Shown here in pieces: positions 1-8,496 of a DNA stretch of 60,513 bases (within the stretch, counting starts at the first letter, position 1; every line of letters starts with the position of its first letter). The translations under genes and the position numbers were made by a program. The stretch is taken from the NCBI GenBank assembly GCA_021775555.1, contig JAJFHP010000054.1, forward strand, positions 1 to 60,513, written 5' to 3'. Source of the DNA: Hyphomicrobiales bacterium (GTDB lineage Bacteria > Pseudomonadota > Alphaproteobacteria > Rhizobiales > Methyloligellaceae). The notes under the pieces are model-generated. The model was given only the letters and a program-made list of their open reading frames with translations, was not told where the DNA came from and ran no database searches.

Positions 1-30
1 TGGCTCGATCCGCGCATCAGATACGCTTAA
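1..30 (+). CDS. 3' end of an upstream ABC transporter permease (DppB-like), partial
   Basis: The first nine codons read W-L-D-P-R-I-R-Y-A and then stop at TAA. This is the usual C-terminus of the first permease (DppB/OppB type) of peptide/nickel ABC transporters, which normally ends in a DPRIRY-like sequence. The next gene, a DppC-type permease, starts 12 bases downstream after a good ribosome binding site, as expected for a dppB-dppC pair. Only the last 30 bases are in the window, so the call rests on the terminal motif and on context. Confidence 0.75.
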   Translation, partial: WLDPRIRYA

Positions 31-42
31 AGGAACGCCTTG

Positions 43-945
43 ATGGTTACGACATCTGAAGTACGCGTCGAAGCCCAGTTCGAGGAATTGGCGGACAAAC
101 GGCCGTTCTGGTCTGTTGCCGGTGAGTTCACCCGCAAACAACCGCTGGGATCCTTTGGGCTCGGCATTGTGCTGATCATGATATTTGCATCAGTCTTTGC
201 ACACTTCCTGACACCATATGACCCGGAGGCGAACTCGTTCGAGTACATGCTGACCCCGCCCAACTTCGACTTCTGGTTGGGCACGGATCAGTTCGGCCGG
301 GATATTCTGTCGAGGATCATCTATGGCGCGCGCACAGCGCTGTTCGTCGGTTTCACCGCGGCCTTCATCGGCGCCACGATCGGACTTGTCCTCGGCGTTG
401 CCAGCGCATTCTTCGGCGGTAAGTTCGATCTGATCTTCCAGCGCATCATGGACGTGCTGATGGCGTTCCCGCTGATCATCCTGGCGCTGGCCGTTGTATC
501 AATCTTTGGCACGGGCATCCAGAACGTGATTATCGCAATCACCATTCCCTTCATTCCCCGCTGTGCCCGGGTGGTGCGCTCATCGGCGCTTGCGATCCGC
601 GAGATACCCTATATTGATGCGGCCCGCGCCAACGGCTTTTCCAATTCGCGGATCATTCTCCGCCATATGGTGCCCAACGTCATGGCGCCTTTTCTCATCA
701 TGCTCACGGCCTTTGTTGGCCAGGCGATCCTGCTGGAAGCCTCGCTGTCCTATCTGGGCCTGGGCGTTCAGGAGCCCATCCCTGCATGGGGCCTCATGCT
801 CCAGGGCGGTGCTGAAGAATATGTGGAAAGCGCGCCATGGGTGGCGATCTGGCCCGGTGTTGCGATCTCTTTGGCGGTGTTCGGCTTCAACCTGTTTGGC
901 GACGCCATACGCGATACACTCGATCCCAAGCTGCGTTCGCAGTAA
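43..945 (+). CDS. Peptide/nickel-type ABC transporter permease (DppC/OppC family)
   Basis: Inner-membrane permease of a peptide-type ABC importer. The 300-residue product has a short cytoplasmic N-terminus, a first membrane helix near residues 35-57, the DQFGRDILSR loop seen in DppC/OppC proteins, and the EAA-like cytoplasmic loop around residues 191-211 (DAARANGFSNSRIILRH) that contacts the ATPase. Length and order match the OppC family. ATG at 43 is preferred over TTG at 40 because AAAGGAA lies at a proper distance. It follows the end of a DppB-like permease. No ATPase or binding protein is visible, so they presumably lie upstream. Substrate is unknown; the catabolic neighbours allow a small organic ligand as well as peptides. 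Confidence 0.92.
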   Translation: MVTTSEVRVEAQFEELADKRPFWSVAGEFTRKQPLGSFGLGIVLIMIFASVFAHFLTPYDPEANSFEYMLTPPNFDFWLGTDQFGRDILSRIIYGARTALFVGFTAAFIGATIGLVLGVASAFFGGKFDLIFQRIMDVLMAFPLIILALAVVSIFGTGIQNVIIAITIPFIPRCARVVRSSALAIREIPYIDAARANGFSNSRIILRHMVPNVMAPFLIMLTAFVGQAILLEASLSYLGLGVQEPIPAWGLMLQGGAEEYVESAPWVAIWPGVAISLAVFGFNLFGDAIRDTLDPKLRSQ

Positions 946-964
946 CCGGGGTATTGAAGATTTA

Positions 965-999
965 AAAAGGCCGGCGCCCGAGGGTGCCGGCCTTTTTTT
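965..999. terminator. Bidirectional intrinsic terminator
   Basis: An inverted repeat GGCCGGC/GCCGGCC (969-975 and 986-992) is flanked by an A run on the left and a T run (993-999) on the right. It can therefore end transcription from the permease on the plus strand and from the lyase gene on the minus strand, whose stop codon is at 998-1000. Confidence 0.85.
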
Positions 1000-1882
1000 A
1001 TTCCGCCGCCACCTTAGCCGCGGCCGGTGTGTTGTACTTGTCGCGAAGGGAATCCCATTCATCCGCACCAAAGCGGCGGAACGCATCATGCGGGCTCATG
1101 TCGCCGGGCGGTGACGGGAAGACATTGGTTTCCTTCAACTCAGTGAGGAGATTGTCGCAAAGACCAATGACGCTGCGGAACAGGAGAGTTGGCAGAATGG
1201 CCAGCCTGTAGCCCATTTTTTCTGCGTCACCCAGAGCGATTGACGGGGTTTTTCCCCTATGCACCACGTTGAGCAGGCAGGGCCCTTTCACTAGTTCAGG
1301 CACTGCCTTCACCTCATCCAGCGTTTGCGGGGCCTCAACAAAAGCAATGTCGGCACCAGCCTCAAGTGCGGCGTTTGCACGGCTGATGGCTTCGTCAAAA
1401 CCGATGACAGCACGCGAGTCCGTGCGGGCAATGATCATGAAATCCGGGTCGCTGCGGGCATCGACAGCCGCCCTGACCTTGGCCACATAGTCTTCCGCCG
1501 GTATGACTTTCTTGTCGTCCAGGTGCCCGCATTTTTTCGGGAATTCCTGGTCTTCCATGTGGATGGCGGCAACGCCGGCACGTTCATATTCGCGGATCAT
1601 GCGCACAACGTTCAACTCGTTGCCATAGCCGGTGTCAGCATCGGCGATAACCGGAACGTCGACAGAGTTGCTGATCCGCGTGGCATTTTCGACCATTTCG
1701 GTCATAGTGAGCAGGCCGAAATCAGGATACCCCAGGGAGGCGGACGTGCCAGCACCCGTCATGTAAACAGCTGGAAACCCAGCCTGGCTGATCGTTGTTG
1801 CCGTTATGCAGTCATAGGCACCTGGCGCCACTGTCATGTCATCGGTTTCAATCAGCTTCCGGAATGTCTTTCTAGTGCTCAT
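998..1882 (-). CDS. Isocitrate lyase/PEP mutase superfamily lyase (methylisocitrate- or dimethylmalate-lyase-like)
   Basis: A 294-residue TIM-barrel C-C lyase. It carries the superfamily metal-site motif DADTGYG and the KKCGH loop with Cys118, which marks the 2-methylisocitrate lyase/2,3-dimethylmalate lyase branch that cleaves an alkylated malate- or citrate-type acid into pyruvate (or glyoxylate) plus a dicarboxylate. It lacks the loop of true PEP mutases. Downstream on the same strand it ends at the shared terminator; upstream, 64 bases away, lie the two subunits of an aconitase-family dehydratase, which suggests consecutive steps (hydration or isomerisation, then cleavage). The natural substrate cannot be read from the sequence. 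Length is normal for the family. Confidence 0.88.
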   Translation of the reverse strand: MSTRKTFRKLIETDDMTVAPGAYDCITATTISQAGFPAVYMTGAGTSASLGYPDFGLLTMTEMVENATRISNSVDVPVIADADTGYGNELNVVRMIREYERAGVAAIHMEDQEFPKKCGHLDDKKVIPAEDYVAKVRAAVDARSDPDFMIIARTDSRAVIGFDEAISRANAALEAGADIAFVEAPQTLDEVKAVPELVKGPCLLNVVHRGKTPSIALGDAEKMGYRLAILPTLLFRSVIGLCDNLLTELKETNVFPSPPGDMSPHDAFRRFGADEWDSLRDKYNTPAAAKVAAE

Positions 1883-1946
1883 TTCTCGTCTCTCCGCTCA
1901 CCAAAATAAATTCTTATCTTACTTTTACGCTTCTTCTGCTCCTGGC

Positions 1947-2435
1947 TCAACGCCGGTTGGCTTCCAAATAGGGCACCAGCCCGCCAGCGCTCACGATCTC
2001 CATCAAATGGGAAGGAACGGTATCGCAGCTATATGTTTCGTCCCGCGTCAGGTTTTGCACGCTTCCTTTTTCCGGATTGACGCTCAGCTGATCGCCTTGC
2101 GATATGCTCCCCGCGTAAGGGCAAACAAGCGCCAACAGTCCAAAATTGAGCGCATTGCGGTAAAAGATACCGCTGAAGGACGGTGCGATAACTGCCTCCA
2201 CGCCCAGATGGCACAGCGCCTGGGCGGCCTGCTCGCGTGAAGAACCGATCCCGAAATTGCGCCCGCCAACGACAAAATCTCCAGGTCTAACCCGCTGTGC
2301 AAAATCAGGGCTCAGGGCACCCAGGCAATGGCTGGCAATGACTTCAATGCCACTTTTGAGCGTGCCACCCGGCGCCAACTGGTCGGTATCGATATTCTCG
2401 CCAAACACCCATGCGGACCCTCCTTCATTGCTCAT
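1947..2435 (-). CDS. Aconitase-family dehydratase, small subunit (LeuD-like)
   Basis: A 162-residue swivelling-domain subunit of the 3-isopropylmalate/homoaconitate/2,3-dimethylmalate dehydratase group. The substrate-binding loop [13 protein letters not shown] is intact, and [10 protein letters not shown] near the N-terminus is typical of the group. It starts 3 bases after the stop of the large subunit, so the two are translationally coupled. At this size it resembles the stand-alone small subunits of archaeal-type isopropylmalate isomerases and dimethylmalate dehydratase more than the ~200-residue leucine-pathway LeuD of proteobacteria. With a lyase gene next door and no leuA or leuB, a catabolic role is more likely than leucine synthesis. 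Confidence 0.85.
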   Translation of the reverse strand: MSNEGGSAWVFGENIDTDQLAPGGTLKSGIEVIASHCLGALSPDFAQRVRPGDFVVGGRNFGIGSSREQAAQALCHLGVEAVIAPSFSGIFYRNALNFGLLALVCPYAGSISQGDQLSVNPEKGSVQNLTRDETYSCDTVPSHLMEIVSAGGLVPYLEANRR

Positions 2436-2438
2436 CGC

Positions 2439-3710
2439 TCAGGCTCCTTGCAGGAATTCGCGCGGGTCACGGATTTCGCCCGCGACCGCTGCCGCGGCCA
2501 CGCTATAGGGCGAGCCGAGATAAACTTTAGCCGACTGCGCACCCATGCGACCCTGGAAATTTCGTGAGGTGGAAGAAATGCACACTTCGTCCTCGGCCAG
2601 TACGCCACCACCAAACCCGGCGCAGGCGCCGCATCCTGTGGGCATCATGATCGCGCCCGCCTCCATCAGCTTGGTGAGCGTACCCTCCGCATTGGCCGCC
2701 ATCATGTCCTGGCGTGAGGCCGGAGCGACAAGCAGGCGCGTTCCAGCCGCCACCTGGCGGTCTGCCAATACATCCGCCGCCATGCGCAAGTCTGAGAGCT
2801 TGGCGCCGGTACAGGCCCCGATATAGGCTTGGTCGATATTGACGCCTGAATGCTCGTTCACAGGTGCGGCGTTTGCCGGGCTGTGGGGCGCCGCCACCTG
2901 CGGTTCCAGCTCGTCTGCAGTGAATGAGTGCGTGGCGTGATAGTTGGCATCGTCATCGCTTTGCCAGGGGCTCGCATCCCCCGGATCGCTTCCCGTTGCT
3001 TTGATCCAGTCACAGGTCGTCTCGTCTGCGGCGATTAGACCGGCTTGCGCGCCAAGTTCGGCGGCCATGTTGGAGAGCGTCATGCGCTCTTCCATGTCCA
3101 TCGCGTCCACCAGCGTGCCTGTATATTCGACCGTCCGGTATTCAGCACCCCCAAGCCCCAGACGCGCGCACAGCGCAAGGTTGATGTCCTTGGCGCAGAC
3201 ACCGGGCCGCAGCCTGCCATTCCATTCAAGACGAATGCTTTCCGGCACCCGCAGCCATGTTTCTCCCGTCACCAGCACGCCTGCCATGTCCGTTGAGCCT
3301 ATACCGAACATGTAGCACCCGAACGCCCCGCCCGTTGTTGAATGGCTGTCGCCGCCGACCACGAACATGCCCGGTTTGAGATGCCCGCCTTGTGGCAGTA
3401 CTACATGGCAAATGCCGACCATATCGTAGAAAGCCTTGATGTTGTTCTCACGTGCCCATCGCCGGGTGATGTCGAGAATTTGCGCGCTCTGCGGGTCGAC
3501 CGCGGGAACCCAGTGATCGCTCACCAGAACGATTTTATCTTTGTCCCACACCTGCGCACCGAGGCGCTCAAGGATGGGCGCGATCCGGCGCGGACCGCTG
3601 GAGTCGTGCATCATGGCAAGGTCCACGCGCACAGTCACATTTTCACCGGGGCGCACGACGTCCTTGCCCGCGGCTCGGGCAATCAGTTTTTCAGCCAGCG
3701 TCTGGCCCAT
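2439..3710 (-). CDS. Aconitase-family dehydratase, large subunit (LeuC-like)
   Basis: A 423-residue [4Fe-4S] hydro-lyase large subunit. Cluster ligands are visible as the Cys of GACTGAK and the CxxC of PTGCGACAG; GGDSHSTTGGAFG is the conserved active-site loop. ATG at 3710 is chosen over upstream in-frame TTG/ATG codons because an AGGGG sequence sits about 10 bases before it and family members begin with a GQTLAEKL-like sequence. It is coupled to the small subunit and lies upstream of the isocitrate-lyase-like gene. The 140-base gap to the divergent D-2-hydroxyacid dehydrogenase gene must hold the promoters of both units. The substrate is probably an alkylated malate, which is an inference from the neighbours. 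Confidence 0.87.
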   Translation of the reverse strand: MGQTLAEKLIARAAGKDVVRPGENVTVRVDLAMMHDSSGPRRIAPILERLGAQVWDKDKIVLVSDHWVPAVDPQSAQILDITRRWARENNIKAFYDMVGICHVVLPQGGHLKPGMFVVGGDSHSTTGGAFGCYMFGIGSTDMAGVLVTGETWLRVPESIRLEWNGRLRPGVCAKDINLALCARLGLGGAEYRTVEYTGTLVDAMDMEERMTLSNMAAELGAQAGLIAADETTCDWIKATGSDPGDASPWQSDDDANYHATHSFTADELEPQVAAPHSPANAAPVNEHSGVNIDQAYIGACTGAKLSDLRMAADVLADRQVAAGTRLLVAPASRQDMMAANAEGTLTKLMEAGAIMMPTGCGACAGFGGGVLAEDEVCISSTSRNFQGRMGAQSAKVYLGSPYSVAAAAVAGEIRDPREFLQGA

Positions 3711-3871
3711 TTCCAATGTACCCCTCATCAAAAGCGATTGCGCAGACTAGCATGTTTCGGTCTTGCCCCGGAGTTGAGAAACAGCATCACCCCCGCGATG
3801 ATAGATATCATCTGCGGAACGGTTCAGAATGGCTCAAATTACAAAGCCCCCCACTTTCTTGAGGAATTCAA

Positions 3872-4831
3872 ATGAAGCTCGCCATACTCGATGACTATCA
3901 AAGCGCCGCCCTGACAACCGCAGACTGGAGCACGCTTGGCAGCGATATTGAAATTCACGTCTTCGACAAACATCTTGGCGATGACCTGGAGCACATCGCC
4001 AGGACACTGGAGCCCTTCGATGTCCTCATCGCCATGCGGGAACGCACACCCTTTCCAGCTGAGTTGTTAGAGCTCCTGCCAAACCTGAAATGCCTGGTGA
4101 CGACAGGTATGCGCAACCTGGCGATCGACATGGATGCTGCACGGACACGCGGTATCGATGTGTGCGGAACGGCCATGCTGCCGTACCCGGCGGCGGAACA
4201 TGCGGTGGCGCTGATCATGGACTTGTTCAAGAAAATATCCAGCGAGAACGCGTCGATGCATTCAGGTGGCTGGCAGGCCAATGTGTCGGAAGGTCTGAAC
4301 GGAAAAACGCTGGGGCTATTGGGGCTGGGCAAGCTTGGCGAACGGGTCGCACAATTCGGCAAGGCGCTGGAAATGGAGGTCATCGCCTGGAGCCAAAACC
4401 TCACCCCGGAACGCTGCAATGAATTGGGCGTAAGACAAGTGGATTTCGAAACGCTGTTCAGGCAGTCAGATGTGCTATCCATCCACACGGTCCTGAGCGA
4501 GCGCACACGCAGTCTTGTTGGTGCAAATGAACTCGCTTTGATGAAACCATCTGCCTACCTGGTTAACACCTCGCGCGGCCCCATCGTGGAGGAAACGGCA
4601 CTCATCAACGCCCTGAAGGCGGGTGTTATCGCCGGCGCGGGACTTGATGTCTATGACATTGAACCCCTGCCAAAGGACCACCCTCTTCGCGGTCTTGAAA
4701 ATGCCGTTCTCACTGGCCACACGGGCTATGTCATCAAGGAGCTATACGAGGTGGCTTACGGCGAGGCTGTAGAAGACATTGCGGCTTGGCTGAAGGGCGC
4801 GCCCATTAGGCTGCTTAATGCAGCGGCTTAA
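3872..4831 (+). CDS. NAD-dependent D-2-hydroxyacid dehydrogenase family protein
   Basis: A 319-residue oxidoreductase of the D-isomer-specific 2-hydroxyacid dehydrogenase family, which interconverts a 2-oxoacid and a D-2-hydroxyacid with NAD(P)H. The dinucleotide-binding GLGKLG lies near residue 151. Catalytic Arg sits in NTSRGP (about 234), the acidic residue is Asp in DVYDIEP, and the His is in LTGHTGY (about 282). It is transcribed divergently from the dehydratase and lyase genes and heads a co-oriented row of five genes, so it may process a 2-oxo or 2-hydroxy acid released by that pathway. The start follows GAGGAATTCAA closely. Substrate unknown. Confidence 0.9.
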   Translation: MKLAILDDYQSAALTTADWSTLGSDIEIHVFDKHLGDDLEHIARTLEPFDVLIAMRERTPFPAELLELLPNLKCLVTTGMRNLAIDMDAARTRGIDVCGTAMLPYPAAEHAVALIMDLFKKISSENASMHSGGWQANVSEGLNGKTLGLLGLGKLGERVAQFGKALEMEVIAWSQNLTPERCNELGVRQVDFETLFRQSDVLSIHTVLSERTRSLVGANELALMKPSAYLVNTSRGPIVEETALINALKAGVIAGAGLDVYDIEPLPKDHPLRGLENAVLTGHTGYVIKELYEVAYGEAVEDIAAWLKGAPIRLLNAAA

Positions 4832-4953
4832 CACCGCATAACCTATCGCTACGCGCCACCGCGCTGTAAACTAACGACTAACACTGGAAAGTCAGAGCAG
4901 ATACGCGATCCGGACACGCCTTTCCCCGGGCGTTCATATCCCATGACGAGAGA

Positions 4954-6072
4954 ATGAAGCCCATGTCGCCGTGGCAGAAGTTATTCGGCCCCAAGGATCG
5001 GCGCGGCGCGCTCCTTGTACTGGTGACGCTTGGCATAGGGACATGCGGCGCGGCCATTTATTCCCTCACCCCGATGCCCCTGCCCTGGTTTCTCGGATCT
5101 ATGCTGGGTTGCCTCGCGGCCCTTGCAATCGGCTTCCCGATCCGCACGGCATCTTCGCTCACACTTGTCATGCGTATTGTCCTCGGGCTGGCGATCGGCA
5201 GCGCCTTTTCACCTGAAATGACCAGCCGCGCAGGCGAAATGGCGCTCAGTCTGCTGTTCGTTTTTCCTTACGTGATTTTTCTCGGTCTCATCGGCTATCC
5301 CTATTTCCGGATGTTCTCCGGCTACAACCGGGTCACGTCATTCCTTGCCGCGGTGCCTGGCGGGTTCCAGACCATGGTTGCCATAGGCGAGGATTGCGGC
5401 GCGGATATCAGACGCCTCTCCATCGTTCACTCCACGCGTATCCTCGTGATCGTATTTCTTGTGCCCATCTGGATACAATTCTCCTGTACCACTGACCTCT
5501 CCACGGCCATTGCGCCCGCATCGGCGACATTCTCAGCGCTGAGTCTCAGGGAAGTGCTGATCCTGATTGTGTGCGGTGTCGTGGGTTGCTGGGGCGGCAA
5601 CCGCATCGGCATCTCGGGCGCCGCCATCATCGGCCCCATGCTGGTCAACGGTGCGGTGCATATGCTTGGACTTGCCGAAGCGCGGGTGCCGGTAGAACTG
5701 GTGAATGCCGCCCAGCTCGCCATCGGTATTCATATAGGTTGCCAGTTTGCAGGAATCACCATGCGCGAACTCACCTCCACCGTGAGCATTGCATTTGGCT
5801 ATGCCCTGCTGCTGATTGCCGGGGCGGCGGTATTTACGGTTCTCGTTGTGTGGGCCACAGGCATTGACCAGAATGCTGTGGCGCTGGCCTATGCGCCGGG
5901 CGGGCAGCCGGAGATGAACCTTGTGGCGCTGGTGCTCAACTATGATCCGGCCTATGTCGCACTGCATCACCTGCTGCGCGTGATGGTGATCGTCTTTGGC
6001 GGCCAGATCATCATTTCCTGGTTCGTGGAACTGGAAAAGCGTGAGAATGCCAAGACTGACCGCAAGGCATAG
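4954..6072 (+). CDS. AbrB-family integral membrane protein (old label: putative ammonia monooxygenase)
   Basis: A 372-residue polytopic inner-membrane protein with about ten hydrophobic segments arranged as two repeats. Each repeat carries a Pro-Gly-Gly motif: AVPGGFQTM in the first half and APGGQPEMN in the second. This is the pattern of the AbrB/PF05145 transporter-like family, often mislabelled as ammonia monooxygenase. Function in the family is largely unproven; transport of a carboxylate or other small molecule is plausible because it sits inside a catabolic gene row between a D-2-hydroxyacid dehydrogenase and a dioxygenase. It has no link to the AbrB transcription factor. Confidence 0.85.
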   Translation: MKPMSPWQKLFGPKDRRGALLVLVTLGIGTCGAAIYSLTPMPLPWFLGSMLGCLAALAIGFPIRTASSLTLVMRIVLGLAIGSAFSPEMTSRAGEMALSLLFVFPYVIFLGLIGYPYFRMFSGYNRVTSFLAAVPGGFQTMVAIGEDCGADIRRLSIVHSTRILVIVFLVPIWIQFSCTTDLSTAIAPASATFSALSLREVLILIVCGVVGCWGGNRIGISGAAIIGPMLVNGAVHMLGLAEARVPVELVNAAQLAIGIHIGCQFAGITMRELTSTVSIAFGYALLLIAGAAVFTVLVVWATGIDQNAVALAYAPGGQPEMNLVALVLNYDPAYVALHHLLRVMVIVFGGQIIISWFVELEKRENAKTDRKA

Positions 6073-6126
6073 AAATACCCGTATGCAATTGGCTATACTG
6101 TGCTCAGTGAACGGGAAGGAATGACA

Positions 6127-6990
6127 ATGCCCCAAGCCGCCCAACCCAATGTATCCCCCCAGACCCTCGACATCCGCCCCGTGGCTGGCGCGCTCGGTGC
6201 GGAAATACATGGTGTCGACCTGTCTGCTGAATTGAGCGAAGAGACGGCTGTCGAAATCCGACAAGCCTTACTGGATCATCTCGTCATCTTCTTTCGCGAT
6301 CAGGACATAACGCCCGAACATCACCTGGCCTTTGGCAGGCATTTTGGCGATGTGCTGGAATATCCACTCATCAAGGGTCTAGAGGGATTTCCGGAAATTA
6401 TGACGGTGGTGAAACTGGAAAATGAGAAACTCAATTTCGGCGGCCTGTGGCACTCCGACACCACTTATCTCGAGGAACCACCCATGGGATCCATCCTGGT
6501 GGCGCGCGAGCTACCGCCACAGGGTGGGGACACCATTTTCGCGAATATGTATTTGGCCTACGAGATGCTCTCCGAAGCTATGCAAAAAATGCTCGACCCG
6601 CTCAAGGGTATCAGCGTGTCGAACCTGCCCAAGGTGACGGCCACAAGAGATGAACGTGCAAGGGTATCTGGCACCATTGCACCCGAAACCGTGTTAAAGG
6701 CAACCCACCCGGTGGTGCGCACGCATCCCGAAACGGGCCGGAAGCTGCTTTACGTCAATGGCGGTCATACGCTCAAGTTCGAGGGCATGAGCGAAGAGGA
6801 AAGCGCGCCACTGCTTGAATATCTGTTCGAGCATCAGACACGGCCCGAATTCACATGCCGTTTCGCATGGCAGCCAGGCTCTATCGCCTTTTGGGACAAC
6901 CGCTGCACACAGCACCTGCCCGTAAACGACTACCACGGCTACAAGCGGGTGATGCACCGCATTACCCTGGCCGGCGGTAAACCTGCGTAA
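6127..6990 (+). CDS. TauD/TfdA-family Fe(II)/2-oxoglutarate dioxygenase
   Basis: A 287-residue non-haem iron oxygenase that couples 2-oxoglutarate decarboxylation to hydroxylation of a co-substrate, as in taurine or 2,4-D degradation. Iron ligands are His and Asp of WHSDTTY (about residues 108-111) and the distal His of RCTQHLP (about 262). The Arg in MHRITL would bind 2-oxoglutarate. ATG at 6127 is chosen because GGAAGGA lies 7 bases upstream; an in-frame GTG at 6100 and ATG at 6121 are less well placed. It lies between the AbrB-like transporter and an SDR in the same orientation. Specific substrate not determinable. Confidence 0.9.
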   Translation: MPQAAQPNVSPQTLDIRPVAGALGAEIHGVDLSAELSEETAVEIRQALLDHLVIFFRDQDITPEHHLAFGRHFGDVLEYPLIKGLEGFPEIMTVVKLENEKLNFGGLWHSDTTYLEEPPMGSILVARELPPQGGDTIFANMYLAYEMLSEAMQKMLDPLKGISVSNLPKVTATRDERARVSGTIAPETVLKATHPVVRTHPETGRKLLYVNGGHTLKFEGMSEEESAPLLEYLFEHQTRPEFTCRFAWQPGSIAFWDNRCTQHLPVNDYHGYKRVMHRITLAGGKPA

Positions 6991-7005
6991 TTTTCAGGAG
7001 ACCCT

Positions 7006-7752
7006 ATGACTCGTAAAAACAGAACGGCCCTTATCACGGGCTCGGGAAAAAATATTGGACGAGCCATCGTGCTTGATCTCGCGGGCCGAGGCCTCAACGT
7101 GGTGCTCAATGGTTCCAGCGACAAGACAGCCTGCGAAGCGGTCGCGGCGGAAGCTGAAATGTTCGGTGTCGGAACCCTCATAGCTATGGGCGATGTGGGT
7201 GTTTCAGACGACTGCAAAAGAATTTCTGGCGAGGCTCTGGATAAATTTGGCGCGGTTGATGTGCTGGTAAACAATGCCGCGATACGCCCCACGAGCCCGT
7301 TCCTTGAGATGGACGAAGAAGAATGGAACCGCGTACTCGCGGTCGATATGTCAGCGGCTTTCTGGCTCGCACGCGCCTGCCTGCCCGGAATGATCGACAA
7401 GGGCTGGGGGCGGATCATCAACATCGCCGGTATGAACGCGATCCAGGGATATAATGGCCGCTGCCATGTTTCCGTCGCCAAGCACGCCGCATGGGGAATG
7501 ACCAAGTCATTGGCAAAAGAATTTGGCTCACGAGGCATCTCAGCCAATATTATCTCGCCCGGACCCATAGCCGGAGATCATCCGGACAATCCGGAGATGG
7601 CGGCTCATATCGAATCCCAGAAATCAAAAATCCCGCTCGGACGCCTTGGGCTCAACGAGGAGATTGCGGCCGCAGCAGGCCTGCTTGCCTCAGATGAAGG
7701 CGCGTTCATCAACGGTCAGATGATCCAGGTGAATGGCGGTACACAGACCTAG
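7006..7752 (+). CDS. SDR-family protein with an altered catalytic triad
   Basis: A 248-residue Rossmann-fold protein of the short-chain dehydrogenase/reductase family. The cofactor loop TGSGKNIG and the NNAA motif are present, and the C-terminus NGQMIQVNGG is classical. The usual YxxxK is not: the segment reads HVSVAK, placing Val where the catalytic Tyr should be, and the Ser about 13 residues earlier is also absent (IAGMNAI). It may be a non-canonical reductase using another residue or a binding protein. It starts 15 bases after the dioxygenase gene with an AGGAG site, so the two are co-translated. Confidence 0.88.
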   Translation: MTRKNRTALITGSGKNIGRAIVLDLAGRGLNVVLNGSSDKTACEAVAAEAEMFGVGTLIAMGDVGVSDDCKRISGEALDKFGAVDVLVNNAAIRPTSPFLEMDEEEWNRVLAVDMSAAFWLARACLPGMIDKGWGRIINIAGMNAIQGYNGRCHVSVAKHAAWGMTKSLAKEFGSRGISANIISPGPIAGDHPDNPEMAAHIESQKSKIPLGRLGLNEEIAAAAGLLASDEGAFINGQMIQVNGGTQT

Positions 7753-7767
7753 TAAAGGAACGCAAGT

Positions 7768-8439
7768 ATGGGCAAGAACATTGATATCGCGACCAGCGAT
7801 GGCCATGACCTCACGGGTTACATGGCGGAACCGCAGGGGACGCCGAAAGGGGCCCTGGTCGTGATCCAGGAAATTTTCGGGGTCAACAGCCATATCCGTG
7901 AAGTCGCCGATGGTTTTGCCAGGGATGGGTATCTCGTTCTGGCGCCCGCCATGTTCAATCGGGTCGGGCCTGGCATCGAGCTGGGTTACACACCCGAAGA
8001 CGTTGAAAAGGGCCGCGAGATACGCGCCAAAATCGACCATCAGGATGCAGTGCGTGACATGGAGGCAGCGGTCAACGCACTCAAGGGCCAGCCGGTCGGT
8101 GTTGTGGGCTATTGCTGGGGTGGATCGCTGGCGTGGAACGCGGCCACGCAGCTCGATGGCGTCAGCGCCGCGGTTGGTTATTACGGCGGCATGATCCCGG
8201 ATATGGTGGATGAACAACCGCAACACCCGGTGATGCTTCATTTTGGCGAGGAAGACCAGTCAATCCCGATAGAGGGGGTAGAGATGGTAATGGTGGTTCA
8301 TCCTGACATACCCATCCACATTTACCCGGCCGGGCACGGCTTCAGCTGCGACCATCGCGGTTCATATCACGCCGAAAGCGCCAAGCTGGCACGTGAGCGC
8401 ACGATAGATTTTTTCGCTGAACATTTGGCCGGGAAGTAA
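7768..8439 (+). CDS. Dienelactone hydrolase family protein
   Basis: A 223-residue alpha/beta hydrolase. The nucleophile is the Cys of GYCWGG, the acid is the Asp in GEEDQSIP, and the His is in AGHGFS, matching the Cys-Asp-His triad of dienelactone hydrolases (carboxymethylenebutenolidase). The N-terminal VIQEIFGVN loop is also typical. It starts 15 bases after the SDR stop with AAGGAA, and closes the five-gene plus-strand row. In this setting it would open a lactone or ester intermediate; the true substrate is unknown because there are no ring-cleavage dioxygenases nearby. Confidence 0.9.
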   Translation: MGKNIDIATSDGHDLTGYMAEPQGTPKGALVVIQEIFGVNSHIREVADGFARDGYLVLAPAMFNRVGPGIELGYTPEDVEKGREIRAKIDHQDAVRDMEAAVNALKGQPVGVVGYCWGGSLAWNAATQLDGVSAAVGYYGGMIPDMVDEQPQHPVMLHFGEEDQSIPIEGVEMVMVVHPDIPIHIYPAGHGFSCDHRGSYHAESAKLARERTIDFFAEHLAGK

Positions 8440-8496
8440 ATCAGGTGGCGGTGAAATGCTTCAATAATACCCCGGGATTGGACCCCAGGTTATGAA

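Noticed and set aside
998-1882. PEP mutase that could feed a phosphonate headgroup to the lipid operon
   Set aside because: The protein has the KKCGH lyase loop, and the paralogue at 15652-16515 has a VEDTELP decarboxylase loop; neither carries the PEP mutase loop, so phosphonate supply is unsupported.
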